The translations under genes were made by a program, and so were the position numbers. A stretch of 64,000 nucleotides of DNA from Enterocloster bolteae. Lineage in GTDB: Bacteria > Bacillota > Clostridia > Lachnospirales > Lachnospiraceae. Numbering within the stretch: the first letter of the stretch is position 1; every line of letters begins with the position of its first letter. Shown one piece after another: positions 26,189 to 33,542 of the stretch. The stretch spans positions 3,658,001 through 3,722,000 of the forward strand of contig NZ_CP022464.2 of assembly GCF_002234575.2 (NCBI RefSeq), in the 5' to 3' direction. The notes beneath the pieces were generated by a model. The model saw only the letters and a list, made by a program, of their open reading frames with translations. It did not search any database and was not told the origin of the DNA.

Positions 26189-26950
26189 ATGGACAACTGG
26201 TTTACAATAGATAAAACAGACTCAAATACCTACATTATCAGTGAATACCGGCATTGGGAGGAAACGCACTGCTATTTGCTGAACGGAAGGGAACGAAGCT
26301 TGCTTATTGACACAGGACTTGGTATTTCAAACATATTTGATGAGGTCGTAAAACTCACGGACAAGCCCATTACGGCAGTTGCAACGCATATTCATTGGGA
26401 TCATATTGGAGGACACAAATATTTTCCGGATTTTTACGCTCATGCTGAAGAATTGGACTGGCTGAATGGCAAGTTCCCTTTATCCATAGAAACAATTAAA
26501 GAGATGGTTGCTGACCGCTGCAATTTACCTGACGGCTTTGATGTAAACGATTATGAGTTTTTTCAGGGGGTGCCGTCAAAGATTCTGACTGATCATGATA
26601 TAATTGACCTTGGCGGGAGGCAGGTTGAAGTGTTTCATACGCCGGGACATTCACCTGGACATTTGTGTTTTTGGGAGAAAGATACAGGGTATTTATTTAC
26701 AGGCGATTTGATTTACAAGGATATACTGTTTGCCTATTATCCATCTACCGACCCGGAGGCATATCTTAATTCACTAAAAAAGATTTCTTCCCTGCCGGTA
26801 AAGAAAGTATTTCCTGCCCATCATTCACTGGATATACAGCCGGAAATCTTATTTCGTATGCGAAAAGCATTTGAGCAGCTTGAAGCAGACGGAAAACTTC
26901 ATCATGGCAGCGGCACATTTAACTATGGCGACTGGGGAGTATGGTTGTAA
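26189..26950 (+). CDS. Metallo-beta-lactamase fold hydrolase
   Basis: A 253-residue soluble MBL-fold enzyme. The metal-binding HIHWDH motif (ATHIHWDHIGGHKYF) and later histidines in FHTPGHSPGHLCFW, the aspartate in LFTGDLI and FPAHHS are all present, so a dinuclear metal centre should form. The family includes glyoxalase II-like and other hydrolases; substrate is unknown. It is 72 bases downstream of the racemase, with its own GGGGGA ribosome site, and shares its AT-richer composition, which suggests they arrived together. Confidence 0.88.
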   Translation: MDNWFTIDKTDSNTYIISEYRHWEETHCYLLNGRERSLLIDTGLGISNIFDEVVKLTDKPITAVATHIHWDHIGGHKYFPDFYAHAEELDWLNGKFPLSIETIKEMVADRCNLPDGFDVNDYEFFQGVPSKILTDHDIIDLGGRQVEVFHTPGHSPGHLCFWEKDTGYLFTGDLIYKDILFAYYPSTDPEAYLNSLKKISSLPVKKVFPAHHSLDIQPEILFRMRKAFEQLEADGKLHHGSGTFNYGDWGVWL

Positions 26951-27036
26951 ATCTCCCCCAGCCGTGATGTAACTTCCCATGCCAAATAATCAATGGTGCT
27001 GCCTCACAGAGCGCAAATCTATACATCTTCCCATAA

Positions 27037-27068
27037 ACAACAAATGCGAATGGCCTAAGCCATTCGCA
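27037..27068 (-). terminator. Terminator after tRNA-Ala
   Basis: TGCGAATGG and CCATTCGCA form a nine-base stem; on the minus strand TTTGTTGTTT follows. It lies about 55 bases downstream of the tRNA. Confidence 0.75.
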
Positions 27069-27121
27069 AGTTTCATAATTAGTATATACAGAAAAATCTC
27101 TATTCTATGTACTCTGTTCAA

Positions 27122-27194
27122 TGGAGCATACGGGATTCGAACCCGTGACCTCCACACTGCCAGTGTGGCGCGCTCCCAGCTGCGCTAATGCCCC
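27122..27194 (-). tRNA. tRNA-Ala (anticodon GGC)
   Basis: Seventy-three bases fold as a tRNA on the minus strand: acceptor GGGGCAT/ATGCTCC, D arm GCGC-AGCTGGGA-GCGC, anticodon arm CCACA-CTGGCAG-TGTGG, T arm with GGTTCGAACCC. The anticodon is GGC. The third acceptor pair is G-U, the alanine identity element. The CCA end is not encoded. Confidence 0.96.
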
Positions 27195-27620
27195 GACACT
27201 CGTAGATAATACCATAAATCCGCAGGAAAATCAAGTACTATTTTTCCAATTATTCATACTTATTGAAAATTCGTAAATAAAAACTCATCTTTCCCACTTT
27301 TAATCCTTAAGGAATTTTATTCTTAATTTAGCTCCTGCTCAAACTTTTGTCACAATTTCCATGTATACTCTTATCCATAACAAGGAATTACTCCTTTTGA
27401 TATAGATTTCTCTCATACTTAGCCGGCATGGTTCCTTCATGCCGGCTCCTCTCATATTCAGACATTTGCCACTTATCTTTCACCTGAAACATCCAAAGAA
27501 TACTGTTTTTTCCCTTTATCCCCTTATTAACGGCATTTTCACACATTTTCTCTGCCAGCATATTATACGTTAGAAGCCAGACAAGCTTCTATAAATAAAT
27601 CTGGAAAGGATGTGTATTAT
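27195..27620. other. Intergenic region with an isolated hairpin
   Basis: Apart from the tRNA promoter, it holds a perfect ten-base hairpin AGCCGGCATG-GTTCCTT-CATGCCGGCT at 27421-27447 with no T run after it. No gene is seen; the rest is AT-rich. Confidence 0.6.
27206..27234 (-). promoter_or_regulatory. Promoter of tRNA-Ala
   Basis: Minus strand TTGATT (27229-27234) and TATTAT (27206-27211) are spaced by 17 bases and end 12 bases before the tRNA. Confidence 0.7.
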
Positions 27621-27911
27621 ATGGCTTATCCAAAAGTTCATATTGTCAACTCTACGAATTTCAGTGTGAAAGGGAAGGTGAAATATGCCTCTGCCTTTTG
27701 TTCTGATGATAACTATGAGATAGCTCCATGGGGGAGCTGGACCGCCGGCAGCCGAGGGGTCTGCCTTCTTACAGAAGTGTCGGCTACTGTCCACACCCCA
27801 GGCCAGGATGCCAAAGCAACTCCCTATGAATCTTCCGGGACATCCTACAGTCAATTTGCCGTACTGCAGACAGCTCCCGGAAAATTCACCATGACCCGTA
27901 TTGTGACCTAA
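27621..27911 (+). CDS. Small orphan protein, beta-rich, unknown
   Basis: A 96-residue protein beginning MAYPKVHIVNSTNFSVKG with a GGAAAGG ribosome site 11 bases upstream; a GTG at 27612 is also in frame but too close to it. No signal peptide or transmembrane segment. The composition is Ser/Thr/Tyr-rich with alternating hydrophobics (KVKYASAFCSDDNYEI, WTAGSRGVCLLTEVSATV), which suggests a small beta-sandwich. Two cysteines (in FCSDD and GVCL). I do not recognise a named family. It is a single gene facing an opposite-strand cell-wall hydrolase. Confidence 0.6.
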   Translation: MAYPKVHIVNSTNFSVKGKVKYASAFCSDDNYEIAPWGSWTAGSRGVCLLTEVSATVHTPGQDAKATPYESSGTSYSQFAVLQTAPGKFTMTRIVT

Positions 27912-27997
27912 GTCAAATGCCGGCGCGGCCCACGCCGTGCCGGCCCCCAATTATCTGCTGTAAATACAAAGATGATGTTGTACTGTTTCTTCTGCCA

Positions 27998-28693
27998 TCA
28001 ATAACAATAACTGTGATATCTGGTCCTCAGATATTCTCCCCTGCCCTGTCTGCCTCCTGACTGCCAGACCACATTGCCCGGCAGGATGCTCCCATTTTCC
28101 AGAAGCCACTTTGCATTGGCCCAATTGCTTGCTGTGGGCTCGCGGTAATAATTTCCGTCTCTGGTGCAGGAGTACTGCCCCGGTGCAAATACCACACCTT
28201 TGATGGTGTTGGGAAACCGGCCATGATTCACCCGGTTCAACACCACTGAGCCCACCAAAAGCTGCTCATCGTCCGGACAGTTCTGCGCCTCTCCGCAGAT
28301 TACATGAGCCAGAATATAAAGGTCCTCTTCTGAATAAGAAGGGCGCCGTATCTCAATGCCTGAGAGATATTTTGTTTCTATATATGCATGTCCTGCCTCT
28401 GTTGTTATCATGGACCAATCACCGTATTCACCCAAAACCTCAAAGGATGTGTTCAGAAATGCCTGGTCCAAAACCACTGCCCCTGTGCTGAGTTCCTTAT
28501 AAATATTGATTCCATCCTGGTTAGCAAACTTAATTGTCTTATGGGCTGCCTCCTGAAGAGCGGTTTTGAATTCACCCGCCACACTCTTGGCGGCGAGTAC
28601 CATATCTGTCCCGTTTTCCTCTGCCTGCACTGTCATGGGCACTGCCAGTGATAAGGTCAGAGCCATGGCCCCCAATATAACGATTCGTTTCAT
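27998..28693 (-). CDS. Secreted SleB-type cell wall hydrolase
   Basis: A 231-residue exported protein. The signal peptide ends near VQAEE (residue 24). A central SH3-like segment (about residues 60-110, TSFEVLGEYGDWSMITTEAGHAYIETKYL) precedes a C-terminal Hydrolase_2/SleB domain: LAHVICGEAQNCPDDEQLLVGSVVLNRV, FPNTIKGVVFAPGQYSC, then SNWANAKWLLENG. The glutamate in ICGEAQ is the family's catalytic residue. These are lytic transglycosylases used in spore-cortex lysis and cell-wall turnover. AAGGAG precedes the ATG. Spore role is inferred from the family only. Confidence 0.88.
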   Translation of the reverse strand: MKRIVILGAMALTLSLAVPMTVQAEENGTDMVLAAKSVAGEFKTALQEAAHKTIKFANQDGINIYKELSTGAVVLDQAFLNTSFEVLGEYGDWSMITTEAGHAYIETKYLSGIEIRRPSYSEEDLYILAHVICGEAQNCPDDEQLLVGSVVLNRVNHGRFPNTIKGVVFAPGQYSCTRDGNYYREPTASNWANAKWLLENGSILPGNVVWQSGGRQGRGEYLRTRYHSYCY

Positions 28694-28814
28694 ATTTACT
28701 CCTTAAAATGTTTGAACTGCTTGAGCCGGTTACTTGCCAACTGCCCATGGTAATGGTTCTCTATTATATTCTGTCCCAAAATTAGCAATCCAAACATATT
28801 TAAGGTAATGAATG

Positions 28815-28841
28815 GAAAAAAGGCCGCCACCATGTGACGGC
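28815..28841 (-). terminator. Terminator after the HD-domain gene
   Basis: Minus strand GGCCGTCAC and GTGGCGGCC form a nine-base stem with one G-U pair and a 3-base loop, followed by TTTTTT. It lies just past the stop at 28847. Confidence 0.8.
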
Positions 28842-28846
28842 CCAGC

Positions 28847-29641
28847 CTATTCGCGTATCAGCCACCGGCCTGCTTCCCGCAATAATATATCCCTTTTGTT
28901 CTCCATGACTCCTTCTACCACCTGGTCCGCCAGCTTAGACAGCGTGCTTCCAATGGAGCTTCCCGGTGTATAACCAATCTGTATCAAATCACTTCCATTA
29001 ATATCCAAATCCTTAATGTGAAACTGCCCGGTCTGCTCCACCACCTCATCCAGAAGGGCTTCCAAACGGTGGATTCTTGCCAGCCGTTCTGCCAGACAGG
29101 CAGGATTCTGGCCGCTTACATCACACCGGCGTACCTCCAGCAGCCGCCGGAACTGTTTTTCTCCCAGACGGTCCAGCCATGTTCTGATGCTTCGTCTCTT
29201 TTCGTGAAGGTCAGAGTCGTGGTATCTTACCAGCTCTACCACCGTATCAATGGTTTCTTCATCGAATTTCAGCCGTTTCATTACCTGATTCGTAATCCTG
29301 GCGCTTACAGGGCCATGTCCATAGAAATGCCCTCTGCCGTCCTCATCCTCAGTATAGCATTCCGGTTTTCCGATATCATGAAACAGTATGGTCAATGCCA
29401 CAACAGGATCATCTCCTGCTGCTCTGAGGGCCGCTGCGGTATGCTGCCACACATCGTAGACATGATAAGGATTATTCTGTTGAAACCCGCACATGGTCTT
29501 TAATTCGGGAACCACAGTAAACAGGATATGCTGCCAGTTGTCCATTTCCAGGTTCTGGCCTTGTGTAAACTCCCATCCTCTTAATTCCAATTCCTTTATA
29601 ATGCAGGCCGCGGATATTGGTATATCATGATTACAGTTCAC
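28847..29641 (-). CDS. HD-domain protein resembling the HD half of CCA-adding enzymes
   Basis: A 264-residue protein with the metal-dependent HD phosphohydrolase motif TILFHDIGKPECY and the preceding FQQNNPYHVYDVWQHT seen in bacterial tRNA CCA nucleotidyltransferases with HD domains. It lacks the N-terminal nucleotidyltransferase head, so it is not a complete CCA enzyme. The C-terminal end has GSSIGSTLSKLADQVVEGVMENKRD, like the tRNA-binding tail. The start is GTG at 29641 with GAGGGTGG upstream, and it overlaps the 3' end of the nucleotidyltransferase gene by 11 bases, so the pair is translationally coupled. Substrate is unknown; 2',3'-cyclic phosphates on tRNA ends are one possibility. Confidence 0.82.
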   Translation of the reverse strand: MNCNHDIPISAACIIKELELRGWEFTQGQNLEMDNWQHILFTVVPELKTMCGFQQNNPYHVYDVWQHTAAALRAAGDDPVVALTILFHDIGKPECYTEDEDGRGHFYGHGPVSARITNQVMKRLKFDEETIDTVVELVRYHDSDLHEKRRSIRTWLDRLGEKQFRRLLEVRRCDVSGQNPACLAERLARIHRLEALLDEVVEQTGQFHIKDLDINGSDLIQIGYTPGSSIGSTLSKLADQVVEGVMENKRDILLREAGRWLIRE

Positions 29642-30659
29642 CTTTTACCACCCTCTCATTTACACTGGCTGCAAAGTCATTGATCTTCCTGATATCCGGT
29701 TCTTCCGGCAGCGATGTGTTTTTCCGGGCATAATCCAGACGCTTTTCATATTCATCTACCATCTCAAAAAATTCCGGAACAGGCTGCCGGTTCTCATCCA
29801 GATACCGGCCATTTCTGATATCCATAAGAAGGTCGTGTTCCTTTTCACGGTAAGTCACAATCTGTTCCTTTTCCAGAATATCCAGGCACATCATGTACAG
29901 GCGGATCAGATGCATCATATGCTTACCCAGTTTACCATGCTCTATGGCATTCTGGTTTCTCTTTCCCACCTTGGCATATGATTTTACAATGCTCTGCATC
30001 TCTGACCACAGGCATTTATAATCCCTGAGCGGATAATGCCTCAGGGTAATGTCCATAAATATCTCACTATCATATTCTTCCTTAAGAGCTTTTCCAATAT
30101 ACAGCTTAACACTGTCCCCGGGCATATAAAAATACCGGTTCTTCCAGTCAAAGGAAGCATGTTCTATAGTTTTCAGTATATGTCTCTCATTATCCGTCTG
30201 TTCCACAAGCCGGGCCGCCTTGTTATCCAGTCTGCGCAGCTGCTGGTTTGCATATCCTCCAAAGGAATAAACCGCTCTCTGGGATAAGAATAAGTGGGCA
30301 TGGTCTAACAGCTCCCTGCCCACTGGTGCTATATGCAAATAATGGTCTTCTCTGCCGCCCAGCATTTCTATGGTATTTGGATTACAATTGGTCAGCAGTG
30401 GAATCAGCTTGCGGAATGCATAGATAGTGGTATCGGTGTGCGGATCCGTTACCTGCCCAAAATCCTCATGAATCAGAATTTCCCTCTTGCTGTTCAGGGC
30501 ACATCCGCGAATATCCAGATCGCTGGTTTCCATGCTGGTTCCATAGGCATGGCTTCCTCCCAATGTCAATAGGATGATGTGATGGCCCAGGTGTTCATCC
30601 GTTCTTAAGAAATCATATTCACTGGACTGCAGCCTTTCTTTTATTTGTCCTAAGGTCAT
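29631..30659 (-). CDS. COG3541-type predicted nucleotidyltransferase
   Basis: A 342-residue protein with the polymerase-beta-type nucleotidyltransferase motif GSHAYGTSMETSDLDIRG, in which GS and the paired aspartates should bind nucleotide and metals, followed by NPNTIEMLGG and the helical LRRLDNKAARLV. This matches the YcgL-like family, whose role is unknown to me. The start at 30659 has AAGGAG at good spacing; an in-frame ATG at 30683 does not. It overlaps the downstream HD-domain gene. Together they could form a nucleotide-transfer and hydrolysis pair acting on RNA ends, but this is inference. Confidence 0.82.
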   Translation of the reverse strand: MTLGQIKERLQSSEYDFLRTDEHLGHHIILLTLGGSHAYGTSMETSDLDIRGCALNSKREILIHEDFGQVTDPHTDTTIYAFRKLIPLLTNCNPNTIEMLGGREDHYLHIAPVGRELLDHAHLFLSQRAVYSFGGYANQQLRRLDNKAARLVEQTDNERHILKTIEHASFDWKNRYFYMPGDSVKLYIGKALKEEYDSEIFMDITLRHYPLRDYKCLWSEMQSIVKSYAKVGKRNQNAIEHGKLGKHMMHLIRLYMMCLDILEKEQIVTYREKEHDLLMDIRNGRYLDENRQPVPEFFEMVDEYEKRLDYARKNTSLPEEPDIRKINDFAASVNERVVKGEL

Positions 30660-30787
30660 ACAATACTCCTTTTTCAGTATCATTTATGCCATTATAGCAG
30701 GACTGGTGGATGAAAGCAAACCAATTAGGACCTGTTTGCAAAAGATATGTGCACACAGGTAAGAATTATTTAGAAATTTGATTATGG

Positions 30788-31012
30788 TTAAAAGCGAAAC
30801 GAGTACCCGCACCGGCACCCAATCTCTCCTGTATTATAAAGCTCGCCCTTCAGGCGCTTTATATGAGCCTTTTTTCCACATAGCGGACATACAAAATCCG
30901 CCTCCCCATACCCACCGGTGCTCTGCAATGCCTGCAGGGATGCCCTTATGAAACAATATAAATTTTCAATGGTCATCTCCTGTTCTATGTTGATTCCGCA
31001 ACACTCCTCCAT
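30788..31012 (-). CDS. Small zinc-ribbon protein
   Basis: A 74-residue protein. The C-terminal half has CPLCGKKAHIKRLKGELYN followed by CRCGYSFRF, that is four paired cysteines suited to a zinc ribbon. The N-terminal half is a helix with Cys pairs at the start (MEECCGINIEQEMT). Start at 31012 has an AGGAGG ribosome site; an in-frame ATG at 31066 has none. No named family recognised. It lies between the SOS-promoter gene and the nucleotidyltransferase, all on the minus strand, so it could be read from the SOS promoter. Nucleic-acid binding is plausible but unproven. Confidence 0.6.
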   Translation of the reverse strand: MEECCGINIEQEMTIENLYCFIRASLQALQSTGGYGEADFVCPLCGKKAHIKRLKGELYNTGEIGCRCGYSFRF

Positions 31013-31177
31013 TCGTATACCTCCTGCCTGTTTTATCATGATGCCGGGGATTTGCTTAACCCTCATTGGCTCCTGCGGCAGCTGCCGGCCTGCGGCGCCA
31101 TGCCCTGCGGTGCCATGCCCTACGGCGCATTCACCTTCAAAATCCGCGCCTCAGGAATACCCTCTTTGAGAATACTG

Positions 31178-31441
31178 CTACGTAAATGCATGCTGTAATC
31201 CTGACGGCAGCGGCGCAGATTCCTTTGAAAAATCCAGGAAGGACACGCTGTAAAACCCGTTCTCTTCCCCGTCTGCGGCCTGGGCCTTATGCCAGATATC
31301 CAGCGCCTTCTGAACCGTTATTTCTATATCATGATAATAATAGAGGTTAGCGCTGGTATGGGTCACAACGTCCGCAATCAAAAGTCTGGCATCATGGTTC
31401 TCAAATAAAACTTCATTCAGATTGTCCTTTGTGATTTTCAT
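31178..31441 (-). CDS. Uncharacterised 87-residue protein under an SOS-type promoter
   Basis: An 87-residue soluble protein beginning MKITKDNLNEVLFENHDARL with an AGGAGG ribosome site. No signal peptide, membrane segment or Cys pairs. It looks alpha/beta, with a central helix (VQKALDIWHKAQAADGEE) and a final hydrophobic strand (GFYSVSFLDF). I do not recognise its family. About 100-145 bases upstream is a promoter with a LexA box between -35 and -10 and a second, palindromic one just downstream of the -10. That makes it a likely DNA-damage-inducible gene. Division inhibition, a repair accessory role or a phage-response role are all open. Confidence 0.62.
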   Translation of the reverse strand: MKITKDNLNEVLFENHDARLLIADVVTHTSANLYYYHDIEITVQKALDIWHKAQAADGEENGFYSVSFLDFSKESAPLPSGLQHAFT

Positions 31442-31539
31442 GTGGCTGCCTCCTGTCTTATATAGGTTTTTATAAGTTCCGGCCTGGTAGACTCAACAGA
31501 CTCTGTATAGTGAGTTTATCTTCTTGAATCCGCCGAAAA

Positions 31540-31593
31540 GAACATATGTTCTTTTATATATTATATGATATCACAAACATATGTTCGTGTCAA
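31540..31593 (-). promoter_or_regulatory. Promoter with two LexA (SOS) boxes
   Basis: Minus strand TTGACA (31588-31593) and TATCAT (31565-31570) have 17-base spacing. AAACATATGTTC (31575-31586) lies in the spacer and GAACATATGTTC (31540-31551) lies just past the -10. The latter is the Gram-positive LexA consensus and extends to a 20-bp perfect palindrome (31536-31555). Confidence 0.75.
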
Positions 31594-31703
31594 GACATAA
31601 TACAGCACTCATCGCTTGCAGGAATGTCCCAGTTAAACCATGAATCAATCATACATGGCCAACCATGCACATATATTGTAAAAACATATCATAAGAGGCT
31701 TTT

Positions 31704-32363
31704 ATGCAAACCATAACCCAGCATATTCTGACAGACCAGATGGATTACCAGGACACCGTTGTGCTTAACTGCCAGATTCGTTACCCACAATTGAACGCTT
31801 CCTGCAATCAGGAAGCGATACAGGCCATAAACCAATACTATGTCACACAGGCAAATGAAAAAGCAAGGTACTGCCGCAGCGTATTATATCCCCAGGCGGC
31901 CGAGGAGGCAAATTACAGCCGCGTCCGCAATGTTCCATTTTTTCCATATGAATTTAATATAAGCTATGTGGTGACATATAACCAGGACTGTATTTTCAGT
32001 CTTTTTTCGGAACAGTATACCTTTACAGGCGGAGCTCACGGATCCACCCTGCGGACATCTGAGACCTGGGATGCCCAATCCGGCAGAAAAATGACGCTCA
32101 GCGACTTTTATCAAAACAATCCGTCTTATATCCAGGATATCCAGAATTGGATACAGTTTGAGATTGCAGAGAGGCTGAAAGCCAATCCCGGTACCTATTT
32201 TGACAACTACCAGGAACTCCTGCGCAATTCCTTCCATCCGGAGAATTTTTATTTGACACCAGGCGGGATCGTCATTTACTACCAACAGTATGATATTGCC
32301 CCTTATTCCAGCGGCATACCGGAATTCCTGCTGCCCTTTGATGCAGACACTTCTAATGTATAA
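31704..32363 (+). CDS. DUF3298/DUF4163-type protein without export signal
   Basis: A 219-residue protein with the pattern of RsiV/PdaC-type accessory domains: an N-terminal DUF4163-like part (INCQIRYPQLNASCN-like NCQIRYPQL) and a C-terminal DUF3298 part (LTPGGIVIYYQQYDIAPYSSGIPEFLLPF), and a central EQYTFTGGAHGSTLRT. In lysozyme-sensing RsiV these domains are extracytoplasmic; this protein has no visible signal peptide or membrane segment, which is odd. AGAGG precedes the ATG. It faces away from the SOS-promoter gene, sharing its upstream region. Confidence 0.75.
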   Translation: MQTITQHILTDQMDYQDTVVLNCQIRYPQLNASCNQEAIQAINQYYVTQANEKARYCRSVLYPQAAEEANYSRVRNVPFFPYEFNISYVVTYNQDCIFSLFSEQYTFTGGAHGSTLRTSETWDAQSGRKMTLSDFYQNNPSYIQDIQNWIQFEIAERLKANPGTYFDNYQELLRNSFHPENFYLTPGGIVIYYQQYDIAPYSSGIPEFLLPFDADTSNV

Positions 32364-32546
32364 CGAATCCCTCACCATCCAAATGGGAGTACCGCCATGA
32401 TGACGATACCCCCATTTTTTGGTTTTCCCTGTATTTCCCTTATCTGCCTTTCTGACTCTCACAGGTCCCGCGTTCTCTGCCCCGCTGCGGCTGCATCTGA
32501 CCCTATTTCATCAGCAGGCAAGGCTCCCGCTGAATCCGGCACCTCT

Positions 32547-32831
32547 CTAACTGCTCACAGCTTCAAATCTCATACGCTGTCTGATTTCCGGATACTTTGC
32601 CCTGTCCACCTCAGAAAAAAACATTTCAGCCGGCCTGGCAAAGGTTCCAAACTCCCCGTACAGCGCCTGATAGATGACCAGGAGCTCTCCTGTCTCCGTA
32701 TGATGGGCCATGTCCCTGACCACATAGAGATATCGGTTCGTCTTTTTTTCCTCTGCCGATAATGTTTCCCTCTTAAAATGTCTGACAATTGTGCCAGGTC
32801 CGATTCCCGTGTGTTCATTCTGTCTGTTCAT
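32547..32831 (-). CDS. DUF1653 protein
   Basis: A 94-residue protein with the DUF1653 pattern: GTIVRHFKRETL, then YLYVVRDMAHHTETGELLVIYQALYGEFGTFARPAEMF, a small SH3-like beta-barrel. Function is not known. The start at 32831 has AGGGGAA upstream; an in-frame ATG at 32903 would add 24 residues unlike the family. It is followed upstream by the MmcQ/YjbR gene on the same strand. Confidence 0.85.
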   Translation of the reverse strand: MNRQNEHTGIGPGTIVRHFKRETLSAEEKKTNRYLYVVRDMAHHTETGELLVIYQALYGEFGTFARPAEMFFSEVDRAKYPEIRQRMRFEAVSS

Positions 32832-32911
32832 CCTTATTCCCCTGTCCTGTATTATTTTGTTCTCCCTTTGGATTAAATACCATACCGGAAGCTGCCCGTT
32901 CATGCAAGGAC

Positions 32912-33256
32912 TTATCTCTTTTTACTGCAATCTCCTGTCAAATCATAGCTTTCACCTATCATCCGTTTGATATCCTCATCCGGGACACTCCCATCCAAAA
33001 CCACCGTATTCCAGTGCTTTTTATTCAAATGATACCCTGGCCGCACACCGGAATAGGCCTTGCGCCAAAATTCAATCCATTCAGGCGCGCATTTCAGATT
33101 AATGCAGACCTGTCCCTCCCGCCGGTATATCCAGGCAAATACCCGCTTATTGCCCCGGTGGCGTATGACAGTCCATTCATGGTCCCTGAAGGGATAGTCC
33201 TCATATACATCTTTATAGGTAAGACAATATGTAATTAAATCGCTCTTTGTCTCCAT
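32912..33256 (-). CDS. MmcQ/YjbR-family protein
   Basis: A 114-residue protein typical of the MmcQ/YjbR family (small CyaY-like fold, often labelled DNA-binding). Diagnostic strings are TYCLTYKDVYEDYPF, WTVIRHRGNKRVFAWIY, INLKCAPEW, and PGYHLNKKHWNTVVLDGSVPDEDIKRMI. The function is not well established. Same strand and close to the DUF1653 gene (80 bases), so they may share a transcript. Nothing odd is seen. Confidence 0.9.
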   Translation of the reverse strand: METKSDLITYCLTYKDVYEDYPFRDHEWTVIRHRGNKRVFAWIYRREGQVCINLKCAPEWIEFWRKAYSGVRPGYHLNKKHWNTVVLDGSVPDEDIKRMIGESYDLTGDCSKKR

Positions 33257-33486
33257 CCGCCCTCACTCCTTTATCAATCACACCATGGTTATATCCATTC
33301 TCCGCTTCATCCCCCAAAACAGACAGTTCCTCATGGAGCCAGCTTTATAATCCTAGATTATACCAGATTTAACTCCATAAAACCATCCCGTAAAACACAG
33401 TTCAGTTAATGTGCAGATAATGTTATGGAATCATGCCTGAGACAGCATCCGAAATAACGTTTGAAATAATACCTGCATAAAGCCAT

Positions 33487-33526
33487 GGAGCGTGCCGGAG
33501 GACTGTTTCCTCCGTCTCCACGCTCC
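33487..33526 (-). terminator. Possible terminator region after cfa
   Basis: GGAGCGTGCCGGAGGA pairs with TCCTCCGTCTCCACGCTCC to give a long, slightly bulged stem. A T run is weak on both sides, so this may only be an mRNA-stabilising structure. Confidence 0.4.
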
Positions 33527-33542
33527 AGGCCGCATTTTTTGC

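Noticed and set aside
31081..31135. Repeated GCGG(C/T)GCCATGCCCT-like units
   Set aside because: Only two short degenerate copies in a non-coding gap; too few for a repeat array or CRISPR.
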